Below are positions 35,170 through 44,325 of a DNA stretch of 64,000 nt, in pieces. The translations under genes and the position numbers were made by a program. The DNA comes from Streptomyces sp. NBC_01275 (GTDB lineage: Bacteria > Actinomycetota > Actinomycetes > Streptomycetales > Streptomycetaceae). A model generated the notes under the pieces. It did not search any database. It worked only from the letters and a program-made list of their open reading frames with translations, and had not been told where the DNA came from. Numbering within the stretch: position 1 is the first letter of the stretch; each line of letters begins with the position of its first letter. The stretch covers positions 62,001-126,000 of the forward strand of contig NZ_JAPEOZ010000001.1 of the NCBI RefSeq assembly GCF_026340655.1, read 5' to 3'.

Positions 35170-36047
35170 CCGACGTGCTCTCCGACCATGTGACCCGGAT
35201 CGTGGCCGCCCGGGTCAACGATCCCGGCGCCGTAGCGGCCGCGGCCGCCCGCCGGGTGCAGGCCTCCTCGCTGCTCGGCGAGCACGGCAAGGCGATGATC
35301 GTCGCGGCGGACCATCCGGCGCGCGGCGCCAACGGCGTAGGCGGCGACCCCACCGCCATGGCCGACCGCTTCGCCCTGCTGGACCGCCTCTGCCTCGCCC
35401 TGGAGCGGCCCGGCGTGACGGGTGTGCTGGCCACCGCCGACATCCTGGAGGACCTGCTGCTGCTCGGGGTCCTGGACGGCAAGAGCGTCTTCGGCTCCAT
35501 GAACCGCGCCGGGCTGGCGGGTTCCGTCTTCGAGATCGACGACCGCTTCACCGGCTACGACGCCGAGACGATCGCCGCGATGGGCTTCGACGGCGGCAAG
35601 ATGCTCACCCGCATCGCCCTCGACGACCCGGCGACGCCGTCCGTGCTGGAGAACACCGCCCGCGCGGTCGACGCCCTCAACGACCGTCGCCTCATCGCCA
35701 TGGTCGAGCCGTTCCTGTCCTCCTGGGTCGACGGGAGGATCCGCAACGACCTCTCCCCCGACGCCGTCGCCAAGTCGATCACCATCGCCTCGGGGCTCGG
35801 CCGCCGCACCGCCTACACCTGGCTGAAGCTGCCGGTCGTCGCCGACATGGAGCGCGTCCTCGCCTCCTCGACGCTGCCCGCGCTGCTGCTCGGCGGCGAG
35901 GTCACCGACCCCCAGGCCGCCTTCTCGTCCTGGGGCAAGGCCCTCAAGTGCCCCACCGCACAGGGCCTGGTGGTCGGCCGTTCGCTCCTCTACCCCTCGG
36001 ACGGCGACGTCGCCGGCGCGGTGGACCGGGCGGTGAGCCTGCTGTGA
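35166..36047 (+). CDS. Cgl0158-family (beta/alpha)8 barrel protein, putative inositol-pathway aldolase
   Basis: 293 residues resembling DeoC/LacD-type class I aldolases: KAMIVAADHPARGANGVGG at the first strand, GFDGGKMLTRIALDDP, MVEPFLSSW and YTWLKLPVV with a candidate Schiff-base Lys. The same family sits in the inositol cluster of Corynebacterium, and the bacterium may use it in place of IolJ to split the phosphorylated intermediate. It overlaps iolC upstream (ATGA) and iolD downstream (GTGA), so all three are coupled. Confidence 0.8.
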   Translation: MTDVLSDHVTRIVAARVNDPGAVAAAAARRVQASSLLGEHGKAMIVAADHPARGANGVGGDPTAMADRFALLDRLCLALERPGVTGVLATADILEDLLLLGVLDGKSVFGSMNRAGLAGSVFEIDDRFTGYDAETIAAMGFDGGKMLTRIALDDPATPSVLENTARAVDALNDRRLIAMVEPFLSSWVDGRIRNDLSPDAVAKSITIASGLGRRTAYTWLKLPVVADMERVLASSTLPALLLGGEVTDPQAAFSSWGKALKCPTAQGLVVGRSLLYPSDGDVAGAVDRAVSLL

Positions 36048-37930
36048 CGACCACGATCCGACTCACCACGGCTCAGGCCCTCGTGCGCTTCCTGGCGAAC
36101 CAGTACAGCGAGCGCGACGGCCAGGAGCAGCGGCTGATCCCTGGTGTCTGGGGGATCTTCGGGCACGGCAACGTGGCCGGGATCGGGCAGGCGCTGCTTC
36201 AGGCGGCGACCACCGGCGAGGCCGATCTGCCGTACTACTTGGCGCGTAACGAGCAGGGCATGGTGCATGCGTCGGTGGCGTACGCGAAGATGCGCGACCG
36301 GCTGGCGGCCTTCGCCTGCACGGCGTCCACCGGTCCCGGTTCGACGAACATGATCACGGGTGCGGCGCTGGCGACGACCAACCGACTGCCGGTGCTGTTG
36401 CTGCCGTCCGACATGTTCGCGACCCGGGCCGCCGATCCGGTGCTTCAGCAGCTGGAGGACGGCCGGGGCGGGGACGTCACGGTCAACGACGCCTTCCGGG
36501 CGGTGTCGAAGTACTTCGACCGCGTCTCGCGTCCCGAGCAGCTGGTCCCGGCCGCGCTGGCGGCGATGCGGGTGCTGACCGATCCGGTGGAGACCGGTGC
36601 GGTCACGCTCGCGCTGCCGCAGGACGTGCAGGCGGAGGCGTACGACTGGCCGGCGGCGTTCTTCCGGCGGCGGGTGTGGCACGTGGGCCGGCCGATGCCG
36701 GAGCCGGCCGCGGTCGAGCGGGCCGCCCGGCTGCTGCGGGGCGCGCGCAGGCCGCTGATCGTGGTGGGCGGCGGGGCCGTCTACTCCGGTGCGGAGACCG
36801 TGCTGCGGGCGTTCGCCGAAGGCACCGGGATCCCGGTCGCCGACACGCACGCAGGCAAGGGCGCGGTGCCCTGGGACCACCCGTACGCGGTCGGGGGCCT
36901 CGGCTCGACCGGCTCGTACGCGGCCAACGAGCTGGCCCGCGAGGCCGACGTCGTGCTCGGCGTCGGCACCCGGTACTCGGACTTCACCACCGCCAGCCAC
37001 ACCGTGTTCGGCGACCCGGACGTCGCCTTCGTCAACCTCAACGTGGCCCGCCTGGACGCGGTGAAGCACTCGGCGGAGCCGCTGGTCGCCGACGCCCGCC
37101 TCGGTATCCAGGCCCTCGCCGGCGCACTCAGCGACTGGGAGGTGGACCAGGAGTACCGGGACAGGACACGCCGACTCATCGCCCGTACAAGGGAGATCGA
37201 GGAGACCTGCTTCGCACCGGAGCGGAACACCGGCGAACTCCCCGCCCAGACGCAGATCCTGGGCGCGCTCAACGAGGTGCTGGGCGACCGCGACGTGGTC
37301 ATCAACGCGGCGGGCTCCATGCCCGGCGACCTGCAGCAGCTGTGGCGGGCCCGGGATCCGAAGGCCTACCACGTCGAGTACGCGTACTCCTGCATGGGGT
37401 ACGAGGTCGCCGCCGGCGTCGGCGCGAAGATGGCCGATCCGTCGCGGGAGGTCGTCGTACTCGTCGGCGACGGCTCGTATCTGATGATGGCCCAGGAGAT
37501 CGTGACCATGGTCTCCGAGGGTCTGAAGGTCATCGTCGTCCTGGTCCAGAACCACGGCTTCGCCTCCATCGGGGCGCTGTCGGAGGCGCTCGGCTCGCAG
37601 CGGTTCGGCACCAAGTACCGCTTCCGCGACGGCGATTCGGGCCAGCTCGACGGCGACGTACTCCCCGTCGACCTGGCCGCCAACGCTTCCTCGCTCGGTG
37701 CGGACGTCCTGCACGCCACCTCCGTCGACGAGTTCCGTACCGCGATGGAGAAGGCGAAGGCCTCCCACCGCACGACGGTCGTGCACGTCGAGACCGACCT
37801 GTACGGGCCCAACCCGCCCGGGCACGGCTGGTGGGACGTGCCCGTCGCCCAGACGTCCGCCCTGGACTCCACCCGCGCCGCGTACGAGACGTACGCCTCC
37901 CACAAGCTCGACCAGCGCCACTACCTGTAA
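36044..37930 (+). CDS. iolD: 3D-(3,5/4)-trihydroxycyclohexane-1,2-dione acylhydrolase (ThDP-dependent)
   Basis: 628 residues with three thiamine-diphosphate enzyme domains. TTTIRLTTAQALVRFLANQY and VWGIFGHGNVAGIGQAL are the IolD N-terminal signatures; the ThDP/metal motif is VLVGDGSYLMMAQEI with a later NHG. It opens the inosose-derived dione ring. The GTG start overlaps the preceding stop by 4 bp. Length matches the family. Confidence 0.92.
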   Translation: MTTTIRLTTAQALVRFLANQYSERDGQEQRLIPGVWGIFGHGNVAGIGQALLQAATTGEADLPYYLARNEQGMVHASVAYAKMRDRLAAFACTASTGPGSTNMITGAALATTNRLPVLLLPSDMFATRAADPVLQQLEDGRGGDVTVNDAFRAVSKYFDRVSRPEQLVPAALAAMRVLTDPVETGAVTLALPQDVQAEAYDWPAAFFRRRVWHVGRPMPEPAAVERAARLLRGARRPLIVVGGGAVYSGAETVLRAFAEGTGIPVADTHAGKGAVPWDHPYAVGGLGSTGSYAANELAREADVVLGVGTRYSDFTTASHTVFGDPDVAFVNLNVARLDAVKHSAEPLVADARLGIQALAGALSDWEVDQEYRDRTRRLIARTREIEETCFAPERNTGELPAQTQILGALNEVLGDRDVVINAAGSMPGDLQQLWRARDPKAYHVEYAYSCMGYEVAAGVGAKMADPSREVVVLVGDGSYLMMAQEIVTMVSEGLKVIVVLVQNHGFASIGALSEALGSQRFGTKYRFRDGDSGQLDGDVLPVDLAANASSLGADVLHATSVDEFRTAMEKAKASHRTTVVHVETDLYGPNPPGHGWWDVPVAQTSALDSTRAAYETYASHKLDQRHYL

Positions 37931-37942
37931 GGACACCCTCAC

Positions 37943-39442
37943 GTGAAGACCATCCAGCACTGGATCAACGGGTTGCCGGTCACCGGTGGGAACCCCAGCA
38001 CCGCGCCGGTGTTCAACCCGGCCACCGGCCAGGAGCAGGCGCGGGTCGTGCTCGGCGGCGGTGCCGATGTCGACGCTGCCGTCGCGGCTGCCGCTGCCGC
38101 CTTCGAGACCTGGTCGGAGTCGTCGCTCGCGCAGCGCACCCAAGTGATGTTCGCCTTCCGGCAGCTGCTCGTGGAGCACGAGGAAGAGCTGGGTCGGATC
38201 ATCTCGGCCGAGCACGGCAAGACGGTCGACGACGCGCGCGGCGAGATCACGCGCGGCCGGGAGGTCGTGGAGTTCGCGTGCGGACTCGGCGACGTGCTCA
38301 AGGGCTCGTTCTCGGACCAGGTGTCGCGCGGTGTCGACGTGCACGACTTCCGGCAGCCGCTCGGTGTCGTCGCGGGCATCACGCCCTTCAACTTCCCGGC
38401 CATGGTGCCGCTGTGGATGCACCCCATGGCCATCGCCACCGGCAACACCTTCGTCCTCAAGCCCAGCGAGCGCGACCCGTCAGCCGCGAACTTCGTCGCC
38501 GAGCTGTACAAGAAGGCGGGCCTTCCGGACGGCGTCTTCAACGTCGTGCACGGCGGCAAGGACGCGGTCGACGCGATCCTCACCCACCCCGGCATCGAGG
38601 CGGTCTCCTTCGTCGGCTCCACCCCGATCGCCAAGTACGTGCACGAGCAGGCCACTTCGCACGGCAAGCGGGTCCAGGCCCTCGGCGGCGCGAAGAACCA
38701 CGCCGTCGTCCTGCCCGACGCCGACATCGAGTTCGCCGCCAACCACATCACGGCGGGCGCCTACGGTTCGGCCGGCGAGCGCTGCATGGCCGTGTCGGTG
38801 GCCGTCGCGGTCGGTGACGCGGCTGCCGACGCGCTGGTCGAGGCCCTGGAGCGCAAGGCCCGCGAGGTCAAGGTCGGTCCCGGTGACGTGCCGGGCGTCG
38901 AGATGGGGCCGCTCGTCACCAAGGCGTCGCAGGAGCGTGTCGAGAACGCCGTCGGCGTCGCCGCCACGCAGGGCGCCACGGTCGTCGTGGACGGACGCGG
39001 GCTGAAGATCGACGGTCACGAGGAGGGCTTCTTCACCGGACCGTCCCTGCTCGACCGGGTCACCGCCGAGATGGACGCGTACAAGGAAGAGCTGTTCGGG
39101 CCGGTGCTGGCCGTCGTCCGGGTCGACTCGCTCGACGAGGCGATCGACCTCATCAACGCCAACCCGTACGGGAACGGGACCGCCCTGTTCACCGGCAGCG
39201 GTGAGGCGGCGCGCCGTTTCCAGCGCCGGATCAAGGTCGGCATGATCGGCATCAACGTCCCCGTGCCGGTGCCGATGTCGTACTACTCCTTCGGCGGCTG
39301 GAAGGACTCCCTCATCGGCGACTCCCCCGTTCACGGCCCCGAGGGCGTCCGCTTCTACACCCGCCCCAAGGTCGTCACCACCCGCTGGCCGCAGCCCGCC
39401 CAGCAGGTGAACGCCGGCTTCAACTTCCCCACCTCCAACTGA
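37943..39442 (+). CDS. mmsA: CoA-acylating methylmalonate-semialdehyde dehydrogenase
   Basis: 499 residues of the ALDH superfamily. GITPFNFPAMVPLWMHPMAI is the MmsA-specific nucleotide-site segment, GSTPIAKYVHEQATSHGKRV follows, and the catalytic cysteine is in SAGERCMAVSVAVAVG. In inositol catabolism (as IolA) it converts malonate semialdehyde to acetyl-CoA and CO2. It follows iolD by 12 bp with AAGGA before the GTG. The valine-degradation role is an alternative, but the operon context favours the inositol pathway. Confidence 0.9.
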   Translation: MKTIQHWINGLPVTGGNPSTAPVFNPATGQEQARVVLGGGADVDAAVAAAAAAFETWSESSLAQRTQVMFAFRQLLVEHEEELGRIISAEHGKTVDDARGEITRGREVVEFACGLGDVLKGSFSDQVSRGVDVHDFRQPLGVVAGITPFNFPAMVPLWMHPMAIATGNTFVLKPSERDPSAANFVAELYKKAGLPDGVFNVVHGGKDAVDAILTHPGIEAVSFVGSTPIAKYVHEQATSHGKRVQALGGAKNHAVVLPDADIEFAANHITAGAYGSAGERCMAVSVAVAVGDAAADALVEALERKAREVKVGPGDVPGVEMGPLVTKASQERVENAVGVAATQGATVVVDGRGLKIDGHEEGFFTGPSLLDRVTAEMDAYKEELFGPVLAVVRVDSLDEAIDLINANPYGNGTALFTGSGEAARRFQRRIKVGMIGINVPVPVPMSYYSFGGWKDSLIGDSPVHGPEGVRFYTRPKVVTTRWPQPAQQVNAGFNFPTSN

Positions 39443-39476
39443 GATTCCCCACCGGGACTTTTCGAAAGGCACCACC

Positions 39477-40673
39477 ATGACCACCTCGGGCAAGCCGCTC
39501 TCCGTCGCGGTGATCGGAGCCGGCATGGCCGGCCGCAGCCACGCCGCCGGCTACCGCAACGCAGGCACGGTCTTCGGCGCCGGCCTGCCGCCCGTCCGGC
39601 TGGCCGCGATAGCCGACGCCAACGTCGCACTCGGCGAGGACGCCGCCCGCCGCTACGGCTTCGAGAAGGCGCTCCCGAGCTGGGAGGCCGTCGTCGAGGA
39701 CCCCACGATCGACGCCGTCAGCATCGTCGTAGGCAATGCTCTGCACCGGCCCATCGCGGAGGCGCTGGTCGCCGCGGGCAAGCACGTGCTGTGCGAGAAG
39801 CCGCTCGCCGGATCGCTCGAAGACGCCCGCGCCATGGCCGAACTGGAGCGCACGGCCGAGGTCGTGACCGCCGTCGGCTACACCTTCCGCCGCTCCCCCG
39901 GCATCGCCGGCATCCGCGACCACGTCCAGCGCGGCGAGCTGGGCGACCTCACCCTCTTCAGCGGCCGCTACTGGTGCGACTACGCCACCGACCCGAACGG
40001 GCCGCTGAGCTGGCGGTTCAAGGGCGGCGCCGGCTCCGGCGCGCTCGGGGACGTCGGCTCGCACGTCATCGACGCCGCCGAGTACGTCGCCGGTCCCATC
40101 GTCTCCGTCTCCGGCGCCTTCCTCTCGACGCAGATCCCCAAGCGGCCCCTGCCGCTCGGCGCGGTCGTCGGACACAACGCCGCTCCCGTCTCCGACGAGT
40201 TCGGCGAGGTCGAGAACGAGGACACCGCCTCCTTCACCGCCCGCTTCGAGTCCGGGCTCGTGGGCACCTTCTCCGTGACGCGCACCGGCTTCGGCCTGCC
40301 CAACGGACTCGCCTTCGACGTCCTGGGCGTCGGCGGGCGAGCCGCGTTCGACCAGCACCGCCCCGCCGAGTACCTCTTCGACGACGCCCAGCCCGACGCC
40401 CGGACCCAAGGCGCCCGGCAGGTCATCGTCGGACCGCAGCTGCCCTACTTCGCCGGCGGCGTCCCGATGGAGGCGGCGGGCGTGGGCGCCAGCAACGCCG
40501 ACAACTTCACCTACCAGGCCCGCGCCTTCCTCGACCAGGTCGCGGGCGTCGCCCAGCCGCTGCCGGCCTGCGCCACGTTCGCCGACGCCCTGCGGACCAT
40601 GGAGATCATCCAGGCAGTCGTCGCCTCCTCCCGCGACGGCGGCGCGTCCGTCGCCGTCCCGCCCGCCGCCTGA
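39477..40673 (+). CDS. Gfo/Idh/MocA-family oxidoreductase, probable inositol (or inosose) dehydrogenase
   Basis: 398 residues. The N-terminal Rossmann motif is VAVIGAGMAGRSHAAGY and the conserved lysine motif is HVLCEKPLAGSLEDA, both diagnostic of the family. The C-terminal sheet domain contains WRFKGGAGSGALGDVGSHVI with the catalytic Asp/His. At 398 residues it is longer than typical IolG (about 340), so it may act on another inositol-related polyol such as scyllo-inositol. RBS GAAAGG precedes the ATG. It is likely translated from the iol transcript. Confidence 0.85.
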   Translation: MTTSGKPLSVAVIGAGMAGRSHAAGYRNAGTVFGAGLPPVRLAAIADANVALGEDAARRYGFEKALPSWEAVVEDPTIDAVSIVVGNALHRPIAEALVAAGKHVLCEKPLAGSLEDARAMAELERTAEVVTAVGYTFRRSPGIAGIRDHVQRGELGDLTLFSGRYWCDYATDPNGPLSWRFKGGAGSGALGDVGSHVIDAAEYVAGPIVSVSGAFLSTQIPKRPLPLGAVVGHNAAPVSDEFGEVENEDTASFTARFESGLVGTFSVTRTGFGLPNGLAFDVLGVGGRAAFDQHRPAEYLFDDAQPDARTQGARQVIVGPQLPYFAGGVPMEAAGVGASNADNFTYQARAFLDQVAGVAQPLPACATFADALRTMEIIQAVVASSRDGGASVAVPPAA

Positions 40674-40702
40674 CACCCCCCACACCCCGAAGGAGCACTC
40701 GC

Positions 40703-41701
40703 ATGGCCCTCAAGCTCGGCGCCTACACCGCCTGTCTGCACGACCGCCCCCTCACCGAGGCCCTCGACGTCCTCAAGGACAACGGCCTGACCTCCGTCGA
40801 GGTCAACACCGGCGGCTTCATCCCCTCCCCGCACTGCCCGGTCGACCTCCTGCTGTCCTCGGCCGCCGCCCGCGAGGAATACCTGGCCGCCTTCGCCGAG
40901 CGCGGGATGGAGCTCACCGGCCTCAACTGCAACGGCAACCCCCTCAACCCGCTCCCCGGCGTCGGCCCCAAGCACGCCGACGACCTGCGCCGCACCATCC
41001 GCCTCGCGGGCCTGCTCGGCGTGAAGCACGTGGTCACCATGTCCGGCACCCCCGGCTCCGACCCCGACGCCAAGTACCCCTCCTGGGTCGTCAACCCCTG
41101 GGACGGCGTCTACATGGACGTCCTGGACTACCAATGGGCCGTGGCCGTCGACTTCTGGAAGGAGATCGACGCCCTCGCCCGCGACAACGACGTCCGGGTC
41201 GCCATCGAGATGCACCCCCACAACCTCGTCTTCTCCCCCGTCACCCTCAAGCGCCTCGTCGACGAGACCGGCGCGACCCACGTCGGCGCGGAGATGGACC
41301 CCTCCCATCTGATGTGGCAGGGCATGGACATCGTCGCCTCCATCAAATGGCTGGGCCCGCTGGTGTTCCACGCCGCCGCCAAGGACGCCACGCTCTGCCC
41401 CGGCGCCGACATCCGCGGCGTGCTGGACACCTCCTTCACCCGCGTCCCCGCCGACGCACCCGGCAAAGTCCCCACCGGCTACGGATTCTGGTGCAACTCC
41501 TGGCCGGAGAACCCGGCGTGGAAGTTCGTCGCCGTCGGCGCCGGCCACGACGTGGCCTACTGGACCGAGTTCCTGCGCGCCCTCGCCGAGATCGACCCCG
41601 ACATGGCCGTCAACATCGAACACGAAGACGCCGCCTACTCCCAGACCGAAGGCCTCGCCCTGGCCGCCAAGAACCTCCACAGCGCCGCATCCGCGCTCTG
41701 A
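40703..41701 (+). CDS. Sugar phosphate isomerase/epimerase, partner of the Gfo/Idh/MocA gene
   Basis: 332 residues with the AP-endonuclease-2 TIM barrel. Candidate metal-binding positions are in VAIEMHPHN, GAEMDPSHLMW, VFHAAAKD and NIEHED. This type is commonly encoded beside Gfo/Idh/MocA dehydrogenases in Streptomyces and may carry out the dehydration or isomerisation step otherwise done by IolE. AAGGAG lies ten bases before the ATG. It is the last gene of the operon; a hairpin follows. Confidence 0.85.
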   Translation: MALKLGAYTACLHDRPLTEALDVLKDNGLTSVEVNTGGFIPSPHCPVDLLLSSAAAREEYLAAFAERGMELTGLNCNGNPLNPLPGVGPKHADDLRRTIRLAGLLGVKHVVTMSGTPGSDPDAKYPSWVVNPWDGVYMDVLDYQWAVAVDFWKEIDALARDNDVRVAIEMHPHNLVFSPVTLKRLVDETGATHVGAEMDPSHLMWQGMDIVASIKWLGPLVFHAAAKDATLCPGADIRGVLDTSFTRVPADAPGKVPTGYGFWCNSWPENPAWKFVAVGAGHDVAYWTEFLRALAEIDPDMAVNIEHEDAAYSQTEGLALAAKNLHSAASAL

Positions 41702-41713
41702 CCACCCCCCTAC

Positions 41714-41749
41714 GTGGCCCCGTCCCCGCTGTCCCGGGGGCGGGGCCAC
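41714..41749 (+). terminator. Terminator hairpin of the inositol operon
   Basis: GTGGCCCCG and CGGGGCCAC form a perfect 9-bp stem, extended by pairing of inner C/G runs, starting 13 bp after the stop of the last gene. The following sequence is AT-rich. Confidence 0.75.
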
Positions 41750-41876
41750 CCCCTATACCACTACTCTCCACCTCTCATCAGCATCTTTCATGGAATGCAC
41801 ACCAATAGCGCACTGATTACTCACCCGTTCGGTAGGCTCCAGGCGCTTCATTCGCACCATCGAGGGGGGATTCCTC

Positions 41877-42371
41877 ATGCGTATACGTCATGCGCTGGCC
41901 GTGGTCGCCGCGGCGGGCTTCACCGCGACGCTCGCCGCCGCTCCGGCCCACGCCACCGAGTACACGTCCGCGCTGAAGATCAAGGGCGTCCAGTACGACG
42001 CGCCCGGCAGCGACTCCAACCGTTGCTCCGGCGGCAACACCAAGGACGAGTACCTGACGATCAAGAACTACTCCCGCACGACGACCGTCAACCTCAGGGG
42101 TTACGTCGTGAAGGACGCCGCCGGCAACAAGTTCACCTTCGCCGCCGACCACCGGCTCGAGCCCGGCGACTCGGTGAAGCTGCGGGGCGGCCGGGGCGCC
42201 GACTCCGACGCCGGCAACGTCGCCTACCGCCAGAACTGCAACTTCCTCTGGAACAACGACAAGGACACCATCTACCTGGTCAAGCCCTCGGGCGCCCGCG
42301 CCGACGTGCACTCCTACACGAAGCGCGCCGACGACGCCGACGGCAACGGGTACATCACGTACCACGGCTGA
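41877..42371 (+). CDS. Secreted lamin-tail-domain (LTD) protein
   Basis: 164 residues with a Sec signal ending APAHATEY. The mature 138 residues form one LTD beta-sandwich: DEYLTIKNYSRTTTVNLRGY, VVKDAAGNKFTF, DSVKLRGGRG, NDKDTIYLVKPSG. Such domains are common in small exported Streptomyces proteins; their role is not established. The start has GAGGGGGGATT upstream in an AT-richer leader (41750-41870) likely to hold the promoter. Confidence 0.85.
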   Translation: MRIRHALAVVAAAGFTATLAAAPAHATEYTSALKIKGVQYDAPGSDSNRCSGGNTKDEYLTIKNYSRTTTVNLRGYVVKDAAGNKFTFAADHRLEPGDSVKLRGGRGADSDAGNVAYRQNCNFLWNNDKDTIYLVKPSGARADVHSYTKRADDADGNGYITYHG

Positions 42372-42391
42372 GAGCCGCCGTACCGCGGGGA

Positions 42392-43228
42392 CTACGCCGC
42401 CGCGGGTGTGAAGGTGAGCAGGTCGTCGTTCGCGCCGGGCTGGACCACGCCCCAGCTGCTCTCGGGGACCTCGTTCCAGGCCCCCGGGAGGTCGCCCGGG
42501 GGCTCCGAGACGATCAGACGGGTGTCGTCGGAGACCTCGCTCAGGAACGCCACTTCGGGGTGCAGGGCCCGGAGTGTGTCCACCCGGGTGCTGTAGTAGA
42601 GCGAGCGTGAGGCGCCCTGGCTGGAGTAGCGGAAGGCCCACAGCCGTCGGCCGTCGGTCACGGCGACCGTCATCTGCAACGGGAACTCCACCCCGTGCCG
42701 GTGACCGGTCCGCTCCACCAGGCCCGCCATCCGCGCCACCGCGCCCGGCGGATCCTCTTCCAGGCCGAAGGTGAGGGCCAGGAAGAACATCATCTCGGAG
42801 TCCGTGGAGCCCTCGATGTCGAGGAACAGCTCCGGGTCGACGGCCAGGGCGAGGTCGCGGCGGATCTCGTGGAAGTCGGTGATCGCCCCGTTGTGCATCC
42901 ACATCCAGCGGCCGTGACGGAACGGGTGACAGTTGGTCTGCTGCACCGCCGTGCCGGTCGAGGCCCGGATGTGGGCGAAGAACATCGAGGAGCGGACATG
43001 GCCGGCGAGCTCCTGCAGGTTGCGGTTGCTCCACGCCGGGGTGGTGTCCCGCATCACCCCGGGGTTGTCGACGTCCGGCGCGTACCAGCCGACGCCGAAC
43101 CCGTCGCCGTTCGTCGTCTCGACGCCCAGCTTGGAGTGCAGACTCTGGTCGATCAGCGAGTGCGCCGGTTTGTAGAGGATGTTCTCGAGCAGGATGGGCG
43201 TTCCCGAGTAGGCGAGCCATCGGCACAT
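42392..43228 (-). CDS. Class II glutamine amidotransferase (YafJ/EgtC-like Ntn hydrolase)
   Basis: 278 residues beginning MCRWLAYSGTPILLENIL. After removal of Met, Cys2 is the nucleophile. GDGFGVGWY and the HIRASTGTAVQQTNCHPF / MHNGAI segments form the glutamine-binding site of class II GATases. It is a stand-alone domain, so an ammonia acceptor is not evident. The start was set at this Met because the catalytic Cys must be second. It is 5 bp downstream of the DUF7144-like gene on the same strand, probably cotranscribed. Confidence 0.85.
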   Translation of the reverse strand: MCRWLAYSGTPILLENILYKPAHSLIDQSLHSKLGVETTNGDGFGVGWYAPDVDNPGVMRDTTPAWSNRNLQELAGHVRSSMFFAHIRASTGTAVQQTNCHPFRHGRWMWMHNGAITDFHEIRRDLALAVDPELFLDIEGSTDSEMMFFLALTFGLEEDPPGAVARMAGLVERTGHRHGVEFPLQMTVAVTDGRRLWAFRYSSQGASRSLYYSTRVDTLRALHPEVAFLSEVSDDTRLIVSEPPGDLPGAWNEVPESSWGVVQPGANDDLLTFTPAAA

Positions 43229-43233
43229 CCCGG

Positions 43234-43668
43234 CTACCGCCCTTCCGACCCGGACCCGGCCGGACGCGCCACGCACAGCGCCCAGATGATGAACCCGGAG
43301 AAGGCGATCATCACGACCGACCAGACCGGGTAGTACGGCAGGGAGAGGAAGTTGGCGATCACGATGAGCCCGGCGATGGCCACACCGGCGACGCGCGCCC
43401 ACTTCGCCGTCTGGAACAGCCCCAGGCTGACGAGCACCGCGACCACGCCCAGGGCCAGGTGGATCCAGCCCCAGCCGGTCAGGTCGAACTTGAAGACGTA
43501 GTTGCTCGTCGAAACGAACACGTCGTCCTCGGCGATCCCCATGATCCCGCGGAAGATGTCGAGCACTCCGGCGAGCATGAGTGTCACAGCGGCGAAGACG
43601 GTCAGGCCGTCGGCCCACTGCAGTCTGGCCGAGTGCGCGTGCGCGTGCGGAGTGTGAGTCGCAGTCAT
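43234..43668 (-). CDS. DUF7144-like four-helix membrane protein
   Basis: 144 residues with four hydrophobic segments (LTVFAAVTLMLAGVLDIFRG, WGWIHLALGVVAVLVSLGLF, VAGVAIAGLIVIANFLSLPY, WSVVMIAFSGFIIWALCVA) after a His-rich N terminus. The spacing and the FRGIMGIAEDDVF loop are typical of a small actinobacterial membrane family. GAGG precedes the ATG. Function unknown. It lies between an SHOCT-type gene and the amidotransferase on the same strand. Confidence 0.8.
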   Translation of the reverse strand: MTATHTPHAHAHSARLQWADGLTVFAAVTLMLAGVLDIFRGIMGIAEDDVFVSTSNYVFKFDLTGWGWIHLALGVVAVLVSLGLFQTAKWARVAGVAIAGLIVIANFLSLPYYPVWSVVMIAFSGFIIWALCVARPAGSGSEGR

Positions 43669-43708
43669 CCCGATGCCTCGATTCGGTGTCGTCTTTCGTC
43701 GGGTGGGT

Positions 43709-44179
43709 TCAGCGGCCGGAGCCGGACGTGACGGGGGCCGATCCCTCGGCCGGGCCGTGCCCGCTCAGGACCAGCTGCTTCGCCTTGCGGAACTCCTCGT
43801 CCGTGATGTCGCCGCGGGCCCGGATCTCGGACAGCTTGGCCAGCTCGTCGGCGCTGCTGGGCCGTCCGTCGCCGCCCTGGGCGGTCTTGCGGACGTAGGA
43901 GTCGAAGGCCTCCTGCTGTGCACGGGCGTGCGCCGCATCGCGGCTGCCCATGTTCTTGCCGCGGGCGATCACGTAGACGAACACCCCGAGGAACGGCAGG
44001 ACGATCGTGAACACCAGCCAGCCGGTCTTGGCCCAGCCGCTGAGGTCGTCGTCGCGGAAGATGTCGACGACGACCCGGAAGAGCAGGACGAACCACATGA
44101 TCCACAGGAAGAACACCAGCATGGTCCAGAAGGCGCTCAGCAGCGGATAGTCGTACGCGAGGTACGTCGGTGCACTCAT
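43709..44179 (-). CDS. Membrane protein with PLDc_N-like helices and a C-terminal SHOCT domain
   Basis: 156 residues. Two transmembrane helices at the N terminus (FWTMLVFFLWIMWFVLLF and TGWLVFTIVLPFLGVFVYVI) match the cardiolipin-synthase N-terminal domain. The C terminus contains a SHOCT motif: LAKLSEIRARGDITDEEFRK. GGAGGAG precedes the ATG. Such proteins are widespread in Streptomyces and often placed among stress genes. No enzyme domain follows the membrane part. Confidence 0.85.
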   Translation of the reverse strand: MSAPTYLAYDYPLLSAFWTMLVFFLWIMWFVLLFRVVVDIFRDDDLSGWAKTGWLVFTIVLPFLGVFVYVIARGKNMGSRDAAHARAQQEAFDSYVRKTAQGGDGRPSSADELAKLSEIRARGDITDEEFRKAKQLVLSGHGPAEGSAPVTSGSGR

Positions 44180-44325
44180 GTCACTCCTCCGTCCCGGGCT
44201 TTCGCCCGAAAGCCGTTGCGTGCCGTTTCCAGAGTGCGTGCGGCGGGTGCCGGGGGCCTCACCCCAGGCGGGTGAGCTGTGCCCGTGGGGTCCGGGGCGC
44301 CCCTCGGCGGTTCCTTCGCCGGATC

